From Photobacterium profundum (GTDB taxonomy: Bacteria > Pseudomonadota > Gammaproteobacteria > Enterobacterales > Vibrionaceae): a DNA stretch of 64,000 nt. A model generated the notes under the pieces. It saw nothing but the letters and a program-made list of their open reading frames with translations, was not told the origin of the DNA and did not search any database. Every line of letters starts with the position of its first letter. Position 1 is the first letter of the stretch. Below are positions 26,579 to 34,921 of the stretch, in pieces. A program made the position numbers and the translations under genes. The stretch lies in NCBI RefSeq assembly GCF_003026285.1, contig NZ_PYOD01000020.1, forward strand, positions 21,906-85,905, read 5' to 3'.

Positions 26579-27848
26579 TGATGTACAAGTGCTGATCGTT
26601 GACGATGACAAAGATGTTGTTGAAGCCTATCAGGATTTACTTGAAATCTCTGGCTACAAAGCACAAGCAACCACCGACCCAACTCAAGTTCTAGCTATGA
26701 TAGCTAAAAATTGGTCAGGGGTGATTGTATCTGACATGTACATGCCAGGTTTAGATGGTATGGAATTACTGGCTAAGATTAAAGACTTTGATAATGAGTT
26801 ACCAGTCATCCTCATTACGGGTCATGGTGATATTCCAATGGCTGTCGATGCGGTAAAGAAAGGTGCAGTCGATTTTCTCCAGAAGCCATTACAACCGACT
26901 GAGCTACTAACATTGCTTGAGGTACTGCTACCTAAACGTAAGCAAGTGATCGAACAACGCCAAAGTTTGAATAATACCGTGTCTGAAGTGTTAATCGGTG
27001 ATAGCCCACTAATAGTCAAACTGCGCGACCAAGTCGCTAACATTGCCTTGACGAACAAGGATGTATTAATTGATGGTGAAGGCGGTACAGGTCGACGTAC
27101 CGTATCAAAACTACTGCATCACAGTCGCCAGCTAAGCGTCGGCCCTTACATTGAGATTGATGGTAGCGAAATTACGTGTACACCCGATCTTCAGCGCACA
27201 ATGATTTCAGTACGAAGTGGCAGCTTATGTTTAACCAATCCACATAAAATGCCCATGGAAGTGCAGCAATGGCTATGCCGCTTTTTACTTGAGCAAGATC
27301 GGCAAGGAAAAAAAGAAGTACGAGTATTAGCGATCATTGATGGCGATGCCGAAAAGATCGTTGAAAGTGAAGAAATGTTACCCGAACTTTTTTATTTTCT
27401 AAGCCAAATACGCTTTGTAGTACCCACACTTCGACAACGCACAAGCGATATCACCCCAATTTTTAAACATTACCTGAGGTGTAGCTGTAAGAAGTTAAAC
27501 AAAGCTGTGCCCTCTGTCGACAAAGCGTACATCAATACACTCAATCGACATCAATGGTCAGGCAACATACATGAACTAAAAAGTGTTGCAGAGTTATATG
27601 CTATTGGGATAGTAAAATTGACAGGGCAAGAGCGTTCTAAGCCGCTAGAACAAATGAGTAGCCCACTTGATGAATTAGTTGATGGCTATGAAAAACAAGT
27701 CATTGAAGATGCGCTATACCTTTTCACTGGGCGTATCAATGAAGTCTCATCTTACTTACAAATACCACGAAAAAAACTGTATTTAAGAATGAAAAAACAC
27801 GGTTTAGATAAAGCAGAATTCAAGGTGAGACCCACCAGCGAATTTTAA
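26565..27848 (+). CDS. pgtA: PgtA-like response regulator with degenerate AAA+ domain
   Basis: The 427-residue protein has an NtrC-type layout. The receiver domain carries acidic residues at 13-15 and phospho-acceptor Asp57 (VIVSDMYMPG). The central domain is a shortened AAA+ module; its Walker A is GEGGTGRRT (171-179) with arginine in place of lysine, and the GAFTGA sigma-54 contact motif is absent. The C-terminus has a Fis-type helix-turn-helix (RINEVSSYLQIPRKKLYLRM). It therefore probably acts without sigma-54, as reported for PgtA-like regulators. It is last in the three-gene operon. The PTS genes 725 bp downstream are the most obvious candidate target. Confidence 0.87.
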   Translation: MIINNDVQVLIVDDDKDVVEAYQDLLEISGYKAQATTDPTQVLAMIAKNWSGVIVSDMYMPGLDGMELLAKIKDFDNELPVILITGHGDIPMAVDAVKKGAVDFLQKPLQPTELLTLLEVLLPKRKQVIEQRQSLNNTVSEVLIGDSPLIVKLRDQVANIALTNKDVLIDGEGGTGRRTVSKLLHHSRQLSVGPYIEIDGSEITCTPDLQRTMISVRSGSLCLTNPHKMPMEVQQWLCRFLLEQDRQGKKEVRVLAIIDGDAEKIVESEEMLPELFYFLSQIRFVVPTLRQRTSDITPIFKHYLRCSCKKLNKAVPSVDKAYINTLNRHQWSGNIHELKSVAELYAIGIVKLTGQERSKPLEQMSSPLDELVDGYEKQVIEDALYLFTGRINEVSSYLQIPRKKLYLRMKKHGLDKAEFKVRPTSEF

Positions 27849-28055
27849 CGCCTAAAGACAGAGTTATACTAACCTAGACAAGTGCCTGACTATTTTTCAC
27901 TCATCAAAGATGAGGGTATGACTTATTCTAAACACGAAACAATATTAAAAAAGGTTATTTCTGAGCAAACTGTTGTAGCACGATCATACTTAATTTACGT
28001 GTGAAGAACTGCAGCGGTTTACTCTCATGAATGAACAATAATTTATTCCATTATT

Positions 28056-28163
28056 ATACCAATTCCATTAATTATCTAACCATTCAAAACACTACTGGCC
28101 GTCTATTCAAGGATAGCGAAACCTCTACCTACGAAGTATTTGGGGCGCTATTTAAGTTGGTAT
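28056..28163. repeat. Possible small inverted-repeat element (MITE-like)
   Basis: The segment begins ATACCAATTC and ends, on the opposite strand, ATACCAACTT: eight of ten bases are shared as terminal inverted repeats over a 108-bp unit with no coding capacity. Short repeats with such ends are plausible mobile remnants. One copy only is visible here, so the call is weak. Confidence 0.28.
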
Positions 28164-28527
28164 CGGATGCCTGAACGTTGTCGCACGGCAATAATCTATC
28201 CTAATCCTTTGTCTTATTTCTCACGTATTTTCCAGTACAGGTTCGAGTATTGAATATGTCTGGATAGACCAATCCCCTGGATATTAGCGTAGAAAAAACC
28301 TTCTGTACGTTGCTATAAATCCTGATTCAGCAACTCAAGAATGCCATATTTTGAGAATATCGCCTTCACCCCGAGGCTATCTAGTTCATGATTTTTCACT
28401 ACAGTTTGCAACAAAAACATTGATAGTTCTAATTGCCTCGCAAATAAGTACCCCCATTGCCATCAATAAAGTGAATATTTAAAAGGTGTGAGTTTGCACC
28501 ATTATTTTTATTTGAAGGGAGATTATT

Positions 28528-28555
28528 ATTTTACTCTAATTTTTCAGAGTAAAAT
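28528..28555 (+). promoter_or_regulatory. Leader hairpin before the PTS operon
   Basis: ATTTTACTCT (28528-28537) and AGAGTAAAAT (28546-28555) are perfect inverted copies with an eight-base loop, ending seven bases before the AAAGGA ribosome-binding site of the IIB gene. It may be an operator or an RNA element affecting translation. Confidence 0.55.
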
Positions 28556-28573
28556 AAGTTTAAAGGAAATAGT

Positions 28574-28891
28574 ATGAAGATTTTTCTATGCTGTGCTGCT
28601 GGGATGTCAACCAGCATGCTTGTAAAAAAAATGCGTGAAGCTGCTGATAATCAAAATATAGATTGCTCAATTAATGCTTATTCAGTGTCTGAATTTGAAG
28701 CATCACTTGCTGAAAATGATGTTTGCTTGGTAGCACCACAAGTTAAATTCCAATTTGAAGACTTCAAGAAACGTGCTGAAGAAAACGGTAAAGCTTGTGG
28801 CCTTATCGACATGATGTCCTACGGAATGATGAAAGGTGACGTAGTTCTTAATCAAGCAGTTAATCTTTATCAATCGATGAATAGCAAGTAA
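28574..28891 (+). CDS. PTS Lac-family IIB component (cellobiose/chitobiose type)
   Basis: The 105-residue protein is a cytoplasmic IIB domain. The phospho-accepting cysteine is Cys7 in LCCAAGMSTSMLV, aligning with the active cysteine of E. coli ChbB. It receives phosphate from the IIA protein and passes it to the sugar during transport through IIC. It opens a IIB-IIC-IIA operon; the next gene starts 17 bases later. No phospho-glycosidase gene accompanies the operon, so the sugar cannot be inferred from context. A leader hairpin and good ribosome-binding site precede the ATG. Confidence 0.93.
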   Translation: MKIFLCCAAGMSTSMLVKKMREAADNQNIDCSINAYSVSEFEASLAENDVCLVAPQVKFQFEDFKKRAEENGKACGLIDMMSYGMMKGDVVLNQAVNLYQSMNSK

Positions 28892-28908
28892 TTAAATGGA
28901 GTTAATTC

Positions 28909-30234
28909 ATGTCAGTTCTTAATGGAATAATGAACTTCGTTGAAAAAGTCGTGGCTCCTATTGCCTCGAAAGTTTCAACTCAGCGACATATCAATGCAAT
29001 AAAAGATGGTTTCGTGGCAACAATGCCGTTTTTGATCGTGGGCTCTTTACTTTTAGTATTAGCTTTCCCGCCACCGGGGGATAACTTTTTCCTTAATGGC
29101 TGGCACTCCCTTATGGAGATGATTGGTCGAGATAATATACTTACACCATTCCAAGTCAGTATGGGCATTTTTGCTGTTTATGCCGCATATAGTATAGGTT
29201 TTAGTTTAGCGGAATCATACGGGCTACGCGCACAAAACTCTGGTTTACTCTCATTATTCACCTTCCTTCTGGCAGCAGCTCCTATTCAATCCGTTGAAGG
29301 TGTCGGTGGGGTGATACCAGCGGCTTATCTGGGGGGGACTGGCGCATTTACCGCAATCATGGCTGGTTTGTTTGTTCCTGAACTACAGCGCTTCTTACGT
29401 GATAAGAATATCAGCCTTAAACTTCCTGAAGCTGTCCCTGAAAAAATTGCAGCGTCATTTGACCTGCTAATTCCAATCGTCATTCTCGCAATATTGGTTC
29501 CGGGTCTTAATGCTATTCTTGGTGGTTACGACCTAACAATTCCATCTGCTGTTATGGAATTATTTAGACCCTTAGTATCGGCATCAGACTCGTTCTTAGC
29601 ATGTCTACTTGCCGTTGTTATGATTCAGCTACTTTGGTTTGCTGGTATTCACGGTTCCGCTGTTGTTACTACTGGTATCTTGGCTCCAATCCTATTGGTC
29701 AATCTTGGTATGAATCAGGACGCACTAGCCGCTGGTGCAGAGCTTCCGAAGATTTTCGTTAACCCGCTACTCGACTTCTTTGTCTTTGTTGGTGGTGCTG
29801 GTGGTACTTGGGGCTTCGTTGTTCTAATGATGCGCTCAAAGGCTACCCACCTGAATGTAATCGGTAAAATGTCTATCATTCCTGGCAGCTTCAATATCAA
29901 TGAGCCTGTTATTTTTGGTACGCCTATCGTAATGAACCCGAACTACTTCATCCCTTGGATGCTTTCACCAATGATTAATACATGTATTGTGTGGTTAGCC
30001 TTTAAGACTGAATTTGTTTCTAAGATCGTTGCACTTCCACCGTGGACTATGCCAGCACCTATTGGTGCGGTTATTGCGACAAACTCAGGTACAGCGGCCA
30101 TTTTGGTTGGCGTCTGCGTACTTGTGAGCATGGTTATTTTCTATCCATTCTTCAAGATGCATGAAAAGCAATTACTTATCGAAGAGCAAGCAAATACTGA
30201 AGATGCACCGAACTCTGAACCAGTAAAGGCTTAA
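28909..30234 (+). CDS. PTS Lac-family IIC permease
   Basis: A 441-residue membrane permease of the lactose/cellobiose/chitobiose IIC group. The N-terminus has the standard helix (VVAPIASKVSTQRHINAIKD), followed by about ten hydrophobic segments; the sugar-site region NINEPVIFGTPIVMNP is typical. It moves the sugar across the inner membrane while IIB phosphorylates it. The gene lies between IIB and IIA with spacings of 17 and 2 bases, a tight operon. The C-terminus is a polar tail of about 25 residues. The substrate, probably a beta-disaccharide such as cellobiose or chitobiose, is not determined. Confidence 0.94.
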   Translation: MSVLNGIMNFVEKVVAPIASKVSTQRHINAIKDGFVATMPFLIVGSLLLVLAFPPPGDNFFLNGWHSLMEMIGRDNILTPFQVSMGIFAVYAAYSIGFSLAESYGLRAQNSGLLSLFTFLLAAAPIQSVEGVGGVIPAAYLGGTGAFTAIMAGLFVPELQRFLRDKNISLKLPEAVPEKIAASFDLLIPIVILAILVPGLNAILGGYDLTIPSAVMELFRPLVSASDSFLACLLAVVMIQLLWFAGIHGSAVVTTGILAPILLVNLGMNQDALAAGAELPKIFVNPLLDFFVFVGGAGGTWGFVVLMMRSKATHLNVIGKMSIIPGSFNINEPVIFGTPIVMNPNYFIPWMLSPMINTCIVWLAFKTEFVSKIVALPPWTMPAPIGAVIATNSGTAAILVGVCVLVSMVIFYPFFKMHEKQLLIEEQANTEDAPNSEPVKA

Positions 30235-30236
30235 TT

Positions 30237-30575
30237 ATGACTTTCGAAATTAATACTCAAGAAGATATTACTGAAGAGTTTTTGATGACGCTACTTTGCA
30301 AAGCAGGTGAAGCACGTTCAGCTGTTATGCAAGCGATGAGTGAGGCTCGTAATGGTGAGTTTGAGCGTTCTGAAGCGATGCTGATCGCAGCCGAAGAAGC
30401 ACTTACCGAAGTACACAAAACGCAAACAGGCTTAATTGGTTTCGATGAAGGTGAAGGTAAGGTCACGATGACTCTTATTCTTACTCACATTCAGGACCAC
30501 ATTATGACTGCTATGTTATGTCGCGATATGGCGAATGAGATCATTGCTATTCACCGTCAGCTAAACAACGCATAA
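30237..30575 (+). CDS. PTS Lac-family IIA component
   Basis: A 112-residue helical IIA protein. The phosphorylated residue by family analogy is His84 in LTHIQDHIMTAM, with Asp87 as the metal-binding aspartate of the trimer. It accepts phosphate from HPr and hands it to IIB. It starts two bases after the IIC stop and ends the operon ahead of a terminator. The IIB-IIC-IIA order and separate chains are those of cel/chb operons. No phospho-beta-glucosidase or antiterminator gene is seen nearby; the Pgt-like system upstream may supply regulation. Confidence 0.93.
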   Translation: MTFEINTQEDITEEFLMTLLCKAGEARSAVMQAMSEARNGEFERSEAMLIAAEEALTEVHKTQTGLIGFDEGEGKVTMTLILTHIQDHIMTAMLCRDMANEIIAIHRQLNNA

Positions 30576-30603
30576 CTAACCTCAGTAACTCTAACTAACG
30601 ATT

Positions 30604-30633
30604 AAGGAGGTCTGTTTAACAGGCCTCCTTTTT
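30604..30633 (+). terminator. Terminator after the PTS operon
   Basis: AAGGAGG-T-CTG (30604-30614) pairs with CAG-G-CCTCCTT (30620-30630), loop of five bases, followed by T-run. Confidence 0.85.
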
Positions 30634-30682
30634 GTTTGTAATAATTAAAGCTTTGCTTAAATGCTAATTTAGCGTTCTACAT

Positions 30683-31324
30683 TTATAAACCTAGCGCCCA
30701 GCGTATAAATTCTTTACGACGTTTTTTGTCAGCACTTTGATATAAATCTTTCATCAATTGATCTGCTTGGGCTGGCGTTAATTGGTTAATATCAACCGTT
30801 GATACAGCTTGATAAGAGGTTGTTGTTACAGCCGGTTGTGGCAAGGTCTGTTTTTCACTCGCCGCAACTTGAACCGCTAAGATATCGTTATAGTTCGCCA
30901 TTAAGGGAGAGCCTGATACCACCACTTTTTCACGTTCAAAACTAACAGACTTACCCGCTGTATCTGTTAATTCAAAACGAGGTTTTTCCGCAAAACGTTT
31001 TACATCTTGTTGAGTATCAACACGAGGGGCGACTAATTCAACCACCTCACCATCATTCGCGGAAAAACGAATTAAAACAGGTTGCGATGACACATACCCC
31101 ATAGACTGACCCGTCGAATGCGGGTTAGTAGGACTATCAAAACGTACCAACACCTGTTGATCACCTTCTGGTAGTGCCACTGTTTTTGTCGCTTTTTTAA
31201 TTTCCAGATGTTGAGCTGCAAGAATTTCAAAATTGCCAGGCATTTTCAAGGTTACTTCTGCCATGGCAACTTGTGAAGTCAATACCAAAGGCAACGTAAA
31301 TGCTAACAGTGTTTTTTTCATCAT
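30683..31324 (-). CDS. YccT/CsgI-like DUF2057 secreted protein
   Basis: A 213-residue protein with a Sec signal peptide (1-22, ending VAMA), exported to the periplasm or envelope. The body matches the DUF2057 family that includes E. coli YccT (CsgI): a beta-rich domain with VTLKMPGNFEILAAQ at the start and a C-terminal helix with KKRRKEFIRWALG. In E. coli the protein has been linked to curli inhibition, but no curli genes occur here, so I make no functional claim. It is downstream of the porin gene on the same strand, separated by a terminator. Confidence 0.8.
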   Translation of the reverse strand: MMKKTLLAFTLPLVLTSQVAMAEVTLKMPGNFEILAAQHLEIKKATKTVALPEGDQQVLVRFDSPTNPHSTGQSMGYVSSQPVLIRFSANDGEVVELVAPRVDTQQDVKRFAEKPRFELTDTAGKSVSFEREKVVVSGSPLMANYNDILAVQVAASEKQTLPQPAVTTTSYQAVSTVDINQLTPAQADQLMKDLYQSADKKRRKEFIRWALGL

Positions 31325-31359
31325 GCTTTCTCTCTGAAAATAGATATTCTATAAATAGT

Positions 31360-31387
31360 AAAACCAGCGGATCACCGCTGGCTTTTT
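31360..31387 (-). terminator. Terminator after the porin gene
   Basis: On the minus strand a stem CCAGCGG / CCGCTGG with a four-base loop is followed by TTTT. It lies about 20 bases downstream of the porin stop. Confidence 0.75.
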
Positions 31388-31407
31388 CTCACACGTTAAC
31401 GGTTCAA

Positions 31408-32463
31408 TTAGAACTCGTAACGTAGACCAACGTTGACGTAGTCTTCTTCTGCGTTGTTCCAATCACCCCAGATATTACCGGTACCGTTATCACCATCACG
31501 GAATACATAGCTAGTGAAGATAGATGAACGATCAGTCATCTTATATTGTGCTTCTACCGTTGTATCTTTGTATTTTGTTTCATCGCCACCAGTGTTTTCT
31601 AGGTTACGGTAACCTGCACGAAGTACCCAATCAGCATTCACATCATAAACGGCCGTCAATTCGTATACTTTATCTTGTGAATTTTCTTGGCCTTTGTATG
31701 TAACTTCATCTTCAGAGTACACCGCACCCAGCATTAAATCGTTCAAGTAGTAACGTGTACCTACAGACCAGAAATCGTATTTATCAACGTTGTCAGAACG
31801 ACCGTTGTCTGCATTATTTTGCTGGTAAGACACAACTGGTGCTAACTTACCCGCATTACCCATGTCGATGGTGTAACGTGCTGCAAGGTTATAACCATTC
31901 TTAGTTTCGTAATCTTTAACGTTATTGCCTAAGATGTAGGCAGCTGACACATCTAATGCACCAAAACTATTTTGGTACTGTAAGGTATCATCTTGACGGA
32001 AAACTTGCGTTGCGTTCTTATTCACAAGGCCCGCTTGGCGTGCAAGTGTCACGTCAGATAAAGAGAACACATCAGCAATGTCTGTTGACATAATTAGGCC
32101 TGAAGCCACACGACCGCCAGTAATTTTACCGTACTCAGATGCATCAACACCTGCCCATACGTAACGTGCACTCAGATCAGAACCTTCATTTTTACCTTCA
32201 GCGGCACCCACTTGGTACTCAGCCCAACCAATTACCGATACTTTATCGTTAACTGTTTGAGAGCCTCCAAGACCTAGACGACCATCAAATTGACCAACAA
32301 ATTTACTGTCATCAGGATTGTTGTCACGGTCATTAACGTTAAAACCTAAACGGCCGTAAACATCAATATTTGAACCGTCTTCACCTTGGTAAACGGTTGC
32401 GGCTTGTGCTGCGCCAGCCACTAACATGGCAGGTAAAAGAGCTGCTAATACTGTCTTTTTCAT
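31408..32463 (-). CDS. Outer-membrane general porin (OmpC/OmpF superfamily)
   Basis: The 351-residue precursor has a signal peptide (1-21, ending AAQA) and a mature part built of alternating beta strands with aspartate-rich loops, ending YVNVGLRYEF with the terminal phenylalanine used by the BAM complex. The mature start with IDVYGRLGFNV and the GQFDGRLGLGG segment are typical of Gram-negative trimeric porins. Photobacterium has several such porins (OmpH, OmpL); I cannot tell which this is. The 5' region is long (over 400 bases to the next gene), consistent with regulated expression. Confidence 0.92.
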   Translation of the reverse strand: MKKTVLAALLPAMLVAGAAQAATVYQGEDGSNIDVYGRLGFNVNDRDNNPDDSKFVGQFDGRLGLGGSQTVNDKVSVIGWAEYQVGAAEGKNEGSDLSARYVWAGVDASEYGKITGGRVASGLIMSTDIADVFSLSDVTLARQAGLVNKNATQVFRQDDTLQYQNSFGALDVSAAYILGNNVKDYETKNGYNLAARYTIDMGNAGKLAPVVSYQQNNADNGRSDNVDKYDFWSVGTRYYLNDLMLGAVYSEDEVTYKGQENSQDKVYELTAVYDVNADWVLRAGYRNLENTGGDETKYKDTTVEAQYKMTDRSSIFTSYVFRDGDNGTGNIWGDWNNAEEDYVNVGLRYEF

Positions 32464-32928
32464 TGTTTGAAATCCTAATATTGTTATTTTTTTTATCCCG
32501 ACTTTGATTATGTGGATTCGGCGGTCACACAGACAAAATCATGCAGCTCTTTTCTTCCTTGAAATATCACTGAAACTCAATAATAACAGCGATATATCGT
32601 CTACTACACAGAGGACAATACAAATTGTTTAATGGAAAAAAACATGAGCAAAAAATGACTTCACGTGCACTTTCCGTTCAAGTTAAGGTGCAAGATAACC
32701 GAGAATGCTGAATAAAGGCTGAACGAGGCGATCGTTATTTCGCGCTATGAAATAATAGTTTTCAACTGTGATTTAAGTCTAATTTTTCATCGAGAATTAT
32801 GTGATGTGTATCCTTTAAACTATTGAGTAACGAGCGTATAGAAGGCATATAAGGAGATATTCAGTGGGTAGTTACTTTCGATGTTTGGTATTACAATGAG
32901 CACTGAATTTAATCGTGCGGTTTTCATC
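32464..32928. other. Divergent intergenic region, porin and rlmA
   Basis: An AT-rich region carrying the porin promoter and 5' leader on the minus strand and the rlmA leader on the plus strand. It includes a short ORF at 32864-32899 described separately. I see no other gene. Confidence 0.5.
32864..32899 (+). CDS. Putative 11-residue leader ORF before rlmA
   Basis: GTG at 32864 lies seven bases after the strong ribosome-binding site AAGGAG (32851-32856). The 11-codon ORF (MGSYFRCLVLQ) ends in TGA overlapping an in-frame rlmA ATG at 32896 as ATGA. This could couple translation to an 11-residue longer RlmA form or act as a leader. Confidence 0.4.
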   Translation: MGSYFRCLVLQ

Positions 32929-33744
32929 ATGTCTTATCAATGCCCTTTATGTCACTCAGCTTTAGCCAACCATACTCAATACTGGCGCTGCGAGAATAAT
33001 CATCAGTTCGATCTAGCCAAAGAAGGCTATGTGAATTTAATGCCCGTTCAGCATAAAGGGTCAAAGAACCCTGGTGATAACCAAGAAATGATGCAAGCGC
33101 GACGTTTGTTTTTAAATACCAATCACTACAACCCATTGCGCGAAGCGGTGATCAAGCATCTAGATGAGCACTTGCCAGAGAACGCGCAACAATTATTAGA
33201 TATTGGCTGTGGCGAAGGGTATTACACATCTGAATTTACCCAATTACAGGCTAAGCACCCTGAATTAAGCGTACATGGGTTAGATATATCTAAAGTGGCT
33301 GTTCGTTATGCCGCCAAACGCTACAAAAACTGCTACTTCTGTGTCGCATCGAGCCACCGTCTACCCTATTCCGATGCGTATCTTGACGGTATCGTGCGTA
33401 TTTACGCTCCTTGTAAAGATGAAGAATTACAACGTGCAGTTAAAAAAGACGGTATTTTAGTAACCGTTTCGCCTGCTGCGCGTCACCTATACCAGTTAAA
33501 AGAGTTAATTTATAACGGCGTACACTTGCACGACATGGAACCAGAAGTTATTGAAGGATTCGATTTAGTCGCCGATCAGCAATTACATTACGACATGACA
33601 CTGAACGGTGAAGAGGCAACAGCTTTAATGCAAATGACACCTTTTGCATGGAAAACATCAGATGCAGTATGGGAGCAACTAAAAACGGCGGTTGATTTAC
33701 GCTGTGAAGCCGACTTTTCAATCCGCGTTTACCGTCGCCAATAA
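32929..33744 (+). CDS. rlmA: 23S rRNA (guanine-N1)-methyltransferase RlmA
   Basis: The enzyme methylates G745 of 23S rRNA in E. coli. The N-terminus has the four-cysteine/histidine zinc knuckle (YQCPLCHSAL...WRCENNHQF), followed by KEGYVNLMPVQHKGSK. The SAM-binding site is LLDIGCGEGYYTSEF. From the ATG at 32929 the protein has 271 residues, like E. coli RlmA, whose sequence begins the same way. In-frame ATGs at 32896 and 32881 would add 11 or 16 residues. The best ribosome-binding site belongs to a short upstream ORF, so the start is less certain than the identity. Confidence 0.9.
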   Translation: MSYQCPLCHSALANHTQYWRCENNHQFDLAKEGYVNLMPVQHKGSKNPGDNQEMMQARRLFLNTNHYNPLREAVIKHLDEHLPENAQQLLDIGCGEGYYTSEFTQLQAKHPELSVHGLDISKVAVRYAAKRYKNCYFCVASSHRLPYSDAYLDGIVRIYAPCKDEELQRAVKKDGILVTVSPAARHLYQLKELIYNGVHLHDMEPEVIEGFDLVADQQLHYDMTLNGEEATALMQMTPFAWKTSDAVWEQLKTAVDLRCEADFSIRVYRRQ

Positions 33745-33774
33745 CAACTCTCTTCTTTTTCGTTAACCTTTAGT

Positions 33775-33804
33775 ATTGATTATCAATTGCATTTGATAAT
33801 CAAT
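33775..33804. promoter_or_regulatory. Fur-like box upstream of chaN
   Basis: ATTGATTATCAA (33775-33786) and TTGATAATCAAT (33793-33804) form a perfect 12-bp inverted repeat with a six-base spacer. It resembles the GATAAT/ATTATC words of Fur sites and precedes a ChaN-type heme/iron-linked lipoprotein. Fur binding is inferred. Confidence 0.6.
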
Positions 33805-33955
33805 CTCACCTCTATTACTATCACACACAGTCTACAGTTATACCTATTGCATGAGGTTTGATCCCATCATGAATAAAATAGGTATTCATACTGTGTATTT
33901 CGACTTTTGCATGCGCATCTTTGCATGTGAGTTCTTTTTAAGGTGTGGTATTCAA

Positions 33956-34921
33956 ATGAAAAAATGGTTCTCTCTTGGGCTAACCGGCATGATTATTGGC
34001 TGTACAACACAGCCTGAATTACCTGTAAATACAACAACGACACAACCTTTGCCACCCACAATGTATGATTACACGATCACCTCGCCACAAGGTGCAACAC
34101 TTAGCCTATCAAAACTTGCCTCAGCGATTAGCGATGCCGATATTGTTCTTGTGGGCGAATGGCATGGGCATCCGGGGGCGCACTTAATGCAAGCCCAACT
34201 GTTTGCCGAACTTTATCGCCAAAACCCTAATATGGCTTTATCGATGGAACAATTTACCCGCGATAAGCAGCCTTTAGTTGATCAATATTTAGCGGGAGAG
34301 ATTGGCGAACAAACACTCATAAAAGAAGGGAATGCTTGGCCTAACTATATCAGTGACTACCGCCCTTTAGTGGAATTGGCAAAGCAAAATAGTCTGGATG
34401 TGATTGCCGCGAATGCACCTAAGCCTATTGTTCGATGCATTGGCCGAGAAGGCACAGATTATCTTGACCGTCTGCCGAATAACGAACGTAAGTGGGTAGC
34501 TGATAATTTAACGCTAACACCAGATGCCTACCAAGCGAAATTCAAAGCATCAATGCATCACGGTGATGAAGCAAAAACACAACGCCAGTTTGCAGCACAA
34601 ACCGCTTGGGATGACACCATGGCAGAAAGTATGGTGGACTATTTAGCGAAACATCCTGGTAAACAAATTATCCATGTTGCAGGGCGCTTCCATGTTGCTG
34701 AAGGACTAGGTACTGCATCGCGTATTAAGGCACGTAACCCTGAACTTAACATCGTTATGGTTACCCCTGTCACTGAGCAATCGAATATCGCTGAGGATGC
34801 ACCTGATTATAGAGTCAATGTAATACCACTGCCCAAAGGTTATGTAAGTAAAGATAAAATGATGGCTGCAATGAAAAGCATTTCAAGCAGAAATAAAGAA
34901 TTGAAGTGTTATACCAAATAA
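33956..34921 (+). CDS. ChaN-family lipoprotein
   Basis: The 321-residue product starts at ATG 33956 (an in-frame ATG at 33851 would add 35 residues without a credible signal). It has a lipoprotein signal with lipobox IIGC, Cys16. The ChaN/Tiki-superfamily core is visible as VLVGEWHGHPGAHLMQ (with conserved Glu-x-His-x-His), LSMEQFTRD, and IHVAGRFHVAEGLG near the C-terminus. ChaN-type lipoproteins of Campylobacter bind heme; an iron-linked role is supported by the Fur-like box upstream. It is probably anchored to the outer membrane. It appears monocistronic. Confidence 0.88.
   Translation: MKKWFSLGLTGMIIGCTTQPELPVNTTTTQPLPPTMYDYTITSPQGATLSLSKLASAISDADIVLVGEWHGHPGAHLMQAQLFAELYRQNPNMALSMEQFTRDKQPLVDQYLAGEIGEQTLIKEGNAWPNYISDYRPLVELAKQNSLDVIAANAPKPIVRCIGREGTDYLDRLPNNERKWVADNLTLTPDAYQAKFKASMHHGDEAKTQRQFAAQTAWDDTMAESMVDYLAKHPGKQIIHVAGRFHVAEGLGTASRIKARNPELNIVMVTPVTEQSNIAEDAPDYRVNVIPLPKGYVSKDKMMAAMKSISSRNKELKCYTK

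Larger units (their letters stand above)
27849..28573. other. 725-bp intergenic region between pgtA-like gene and PTS operon
   Basis: I find no convincing gene in either strand. It contains a possible 108-bp element with short inverted ends (28056-28163), many stop codons in all frames, and at the end an inverted repeat in the PTS leader (28528-28555). It probably holds the PTS promoter and binding sites for the upstream regulator. Confidence 0.5.

Noticed and set aside
28100..28360. Minus-strand fragments (such as a stretch reading NIQGIGLSRHIQYSN) that look faintly coding
   Set aside because: Broken by stops in all frames, with no family I can recognise; not enough to call a pseudogene.
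33851..33955. In-frame N-terminal extension of the ChaN lipoprotein
   Set aside because: It would bury the lipoprotein signal; the ATG at 33956 gives a proper lipobox.
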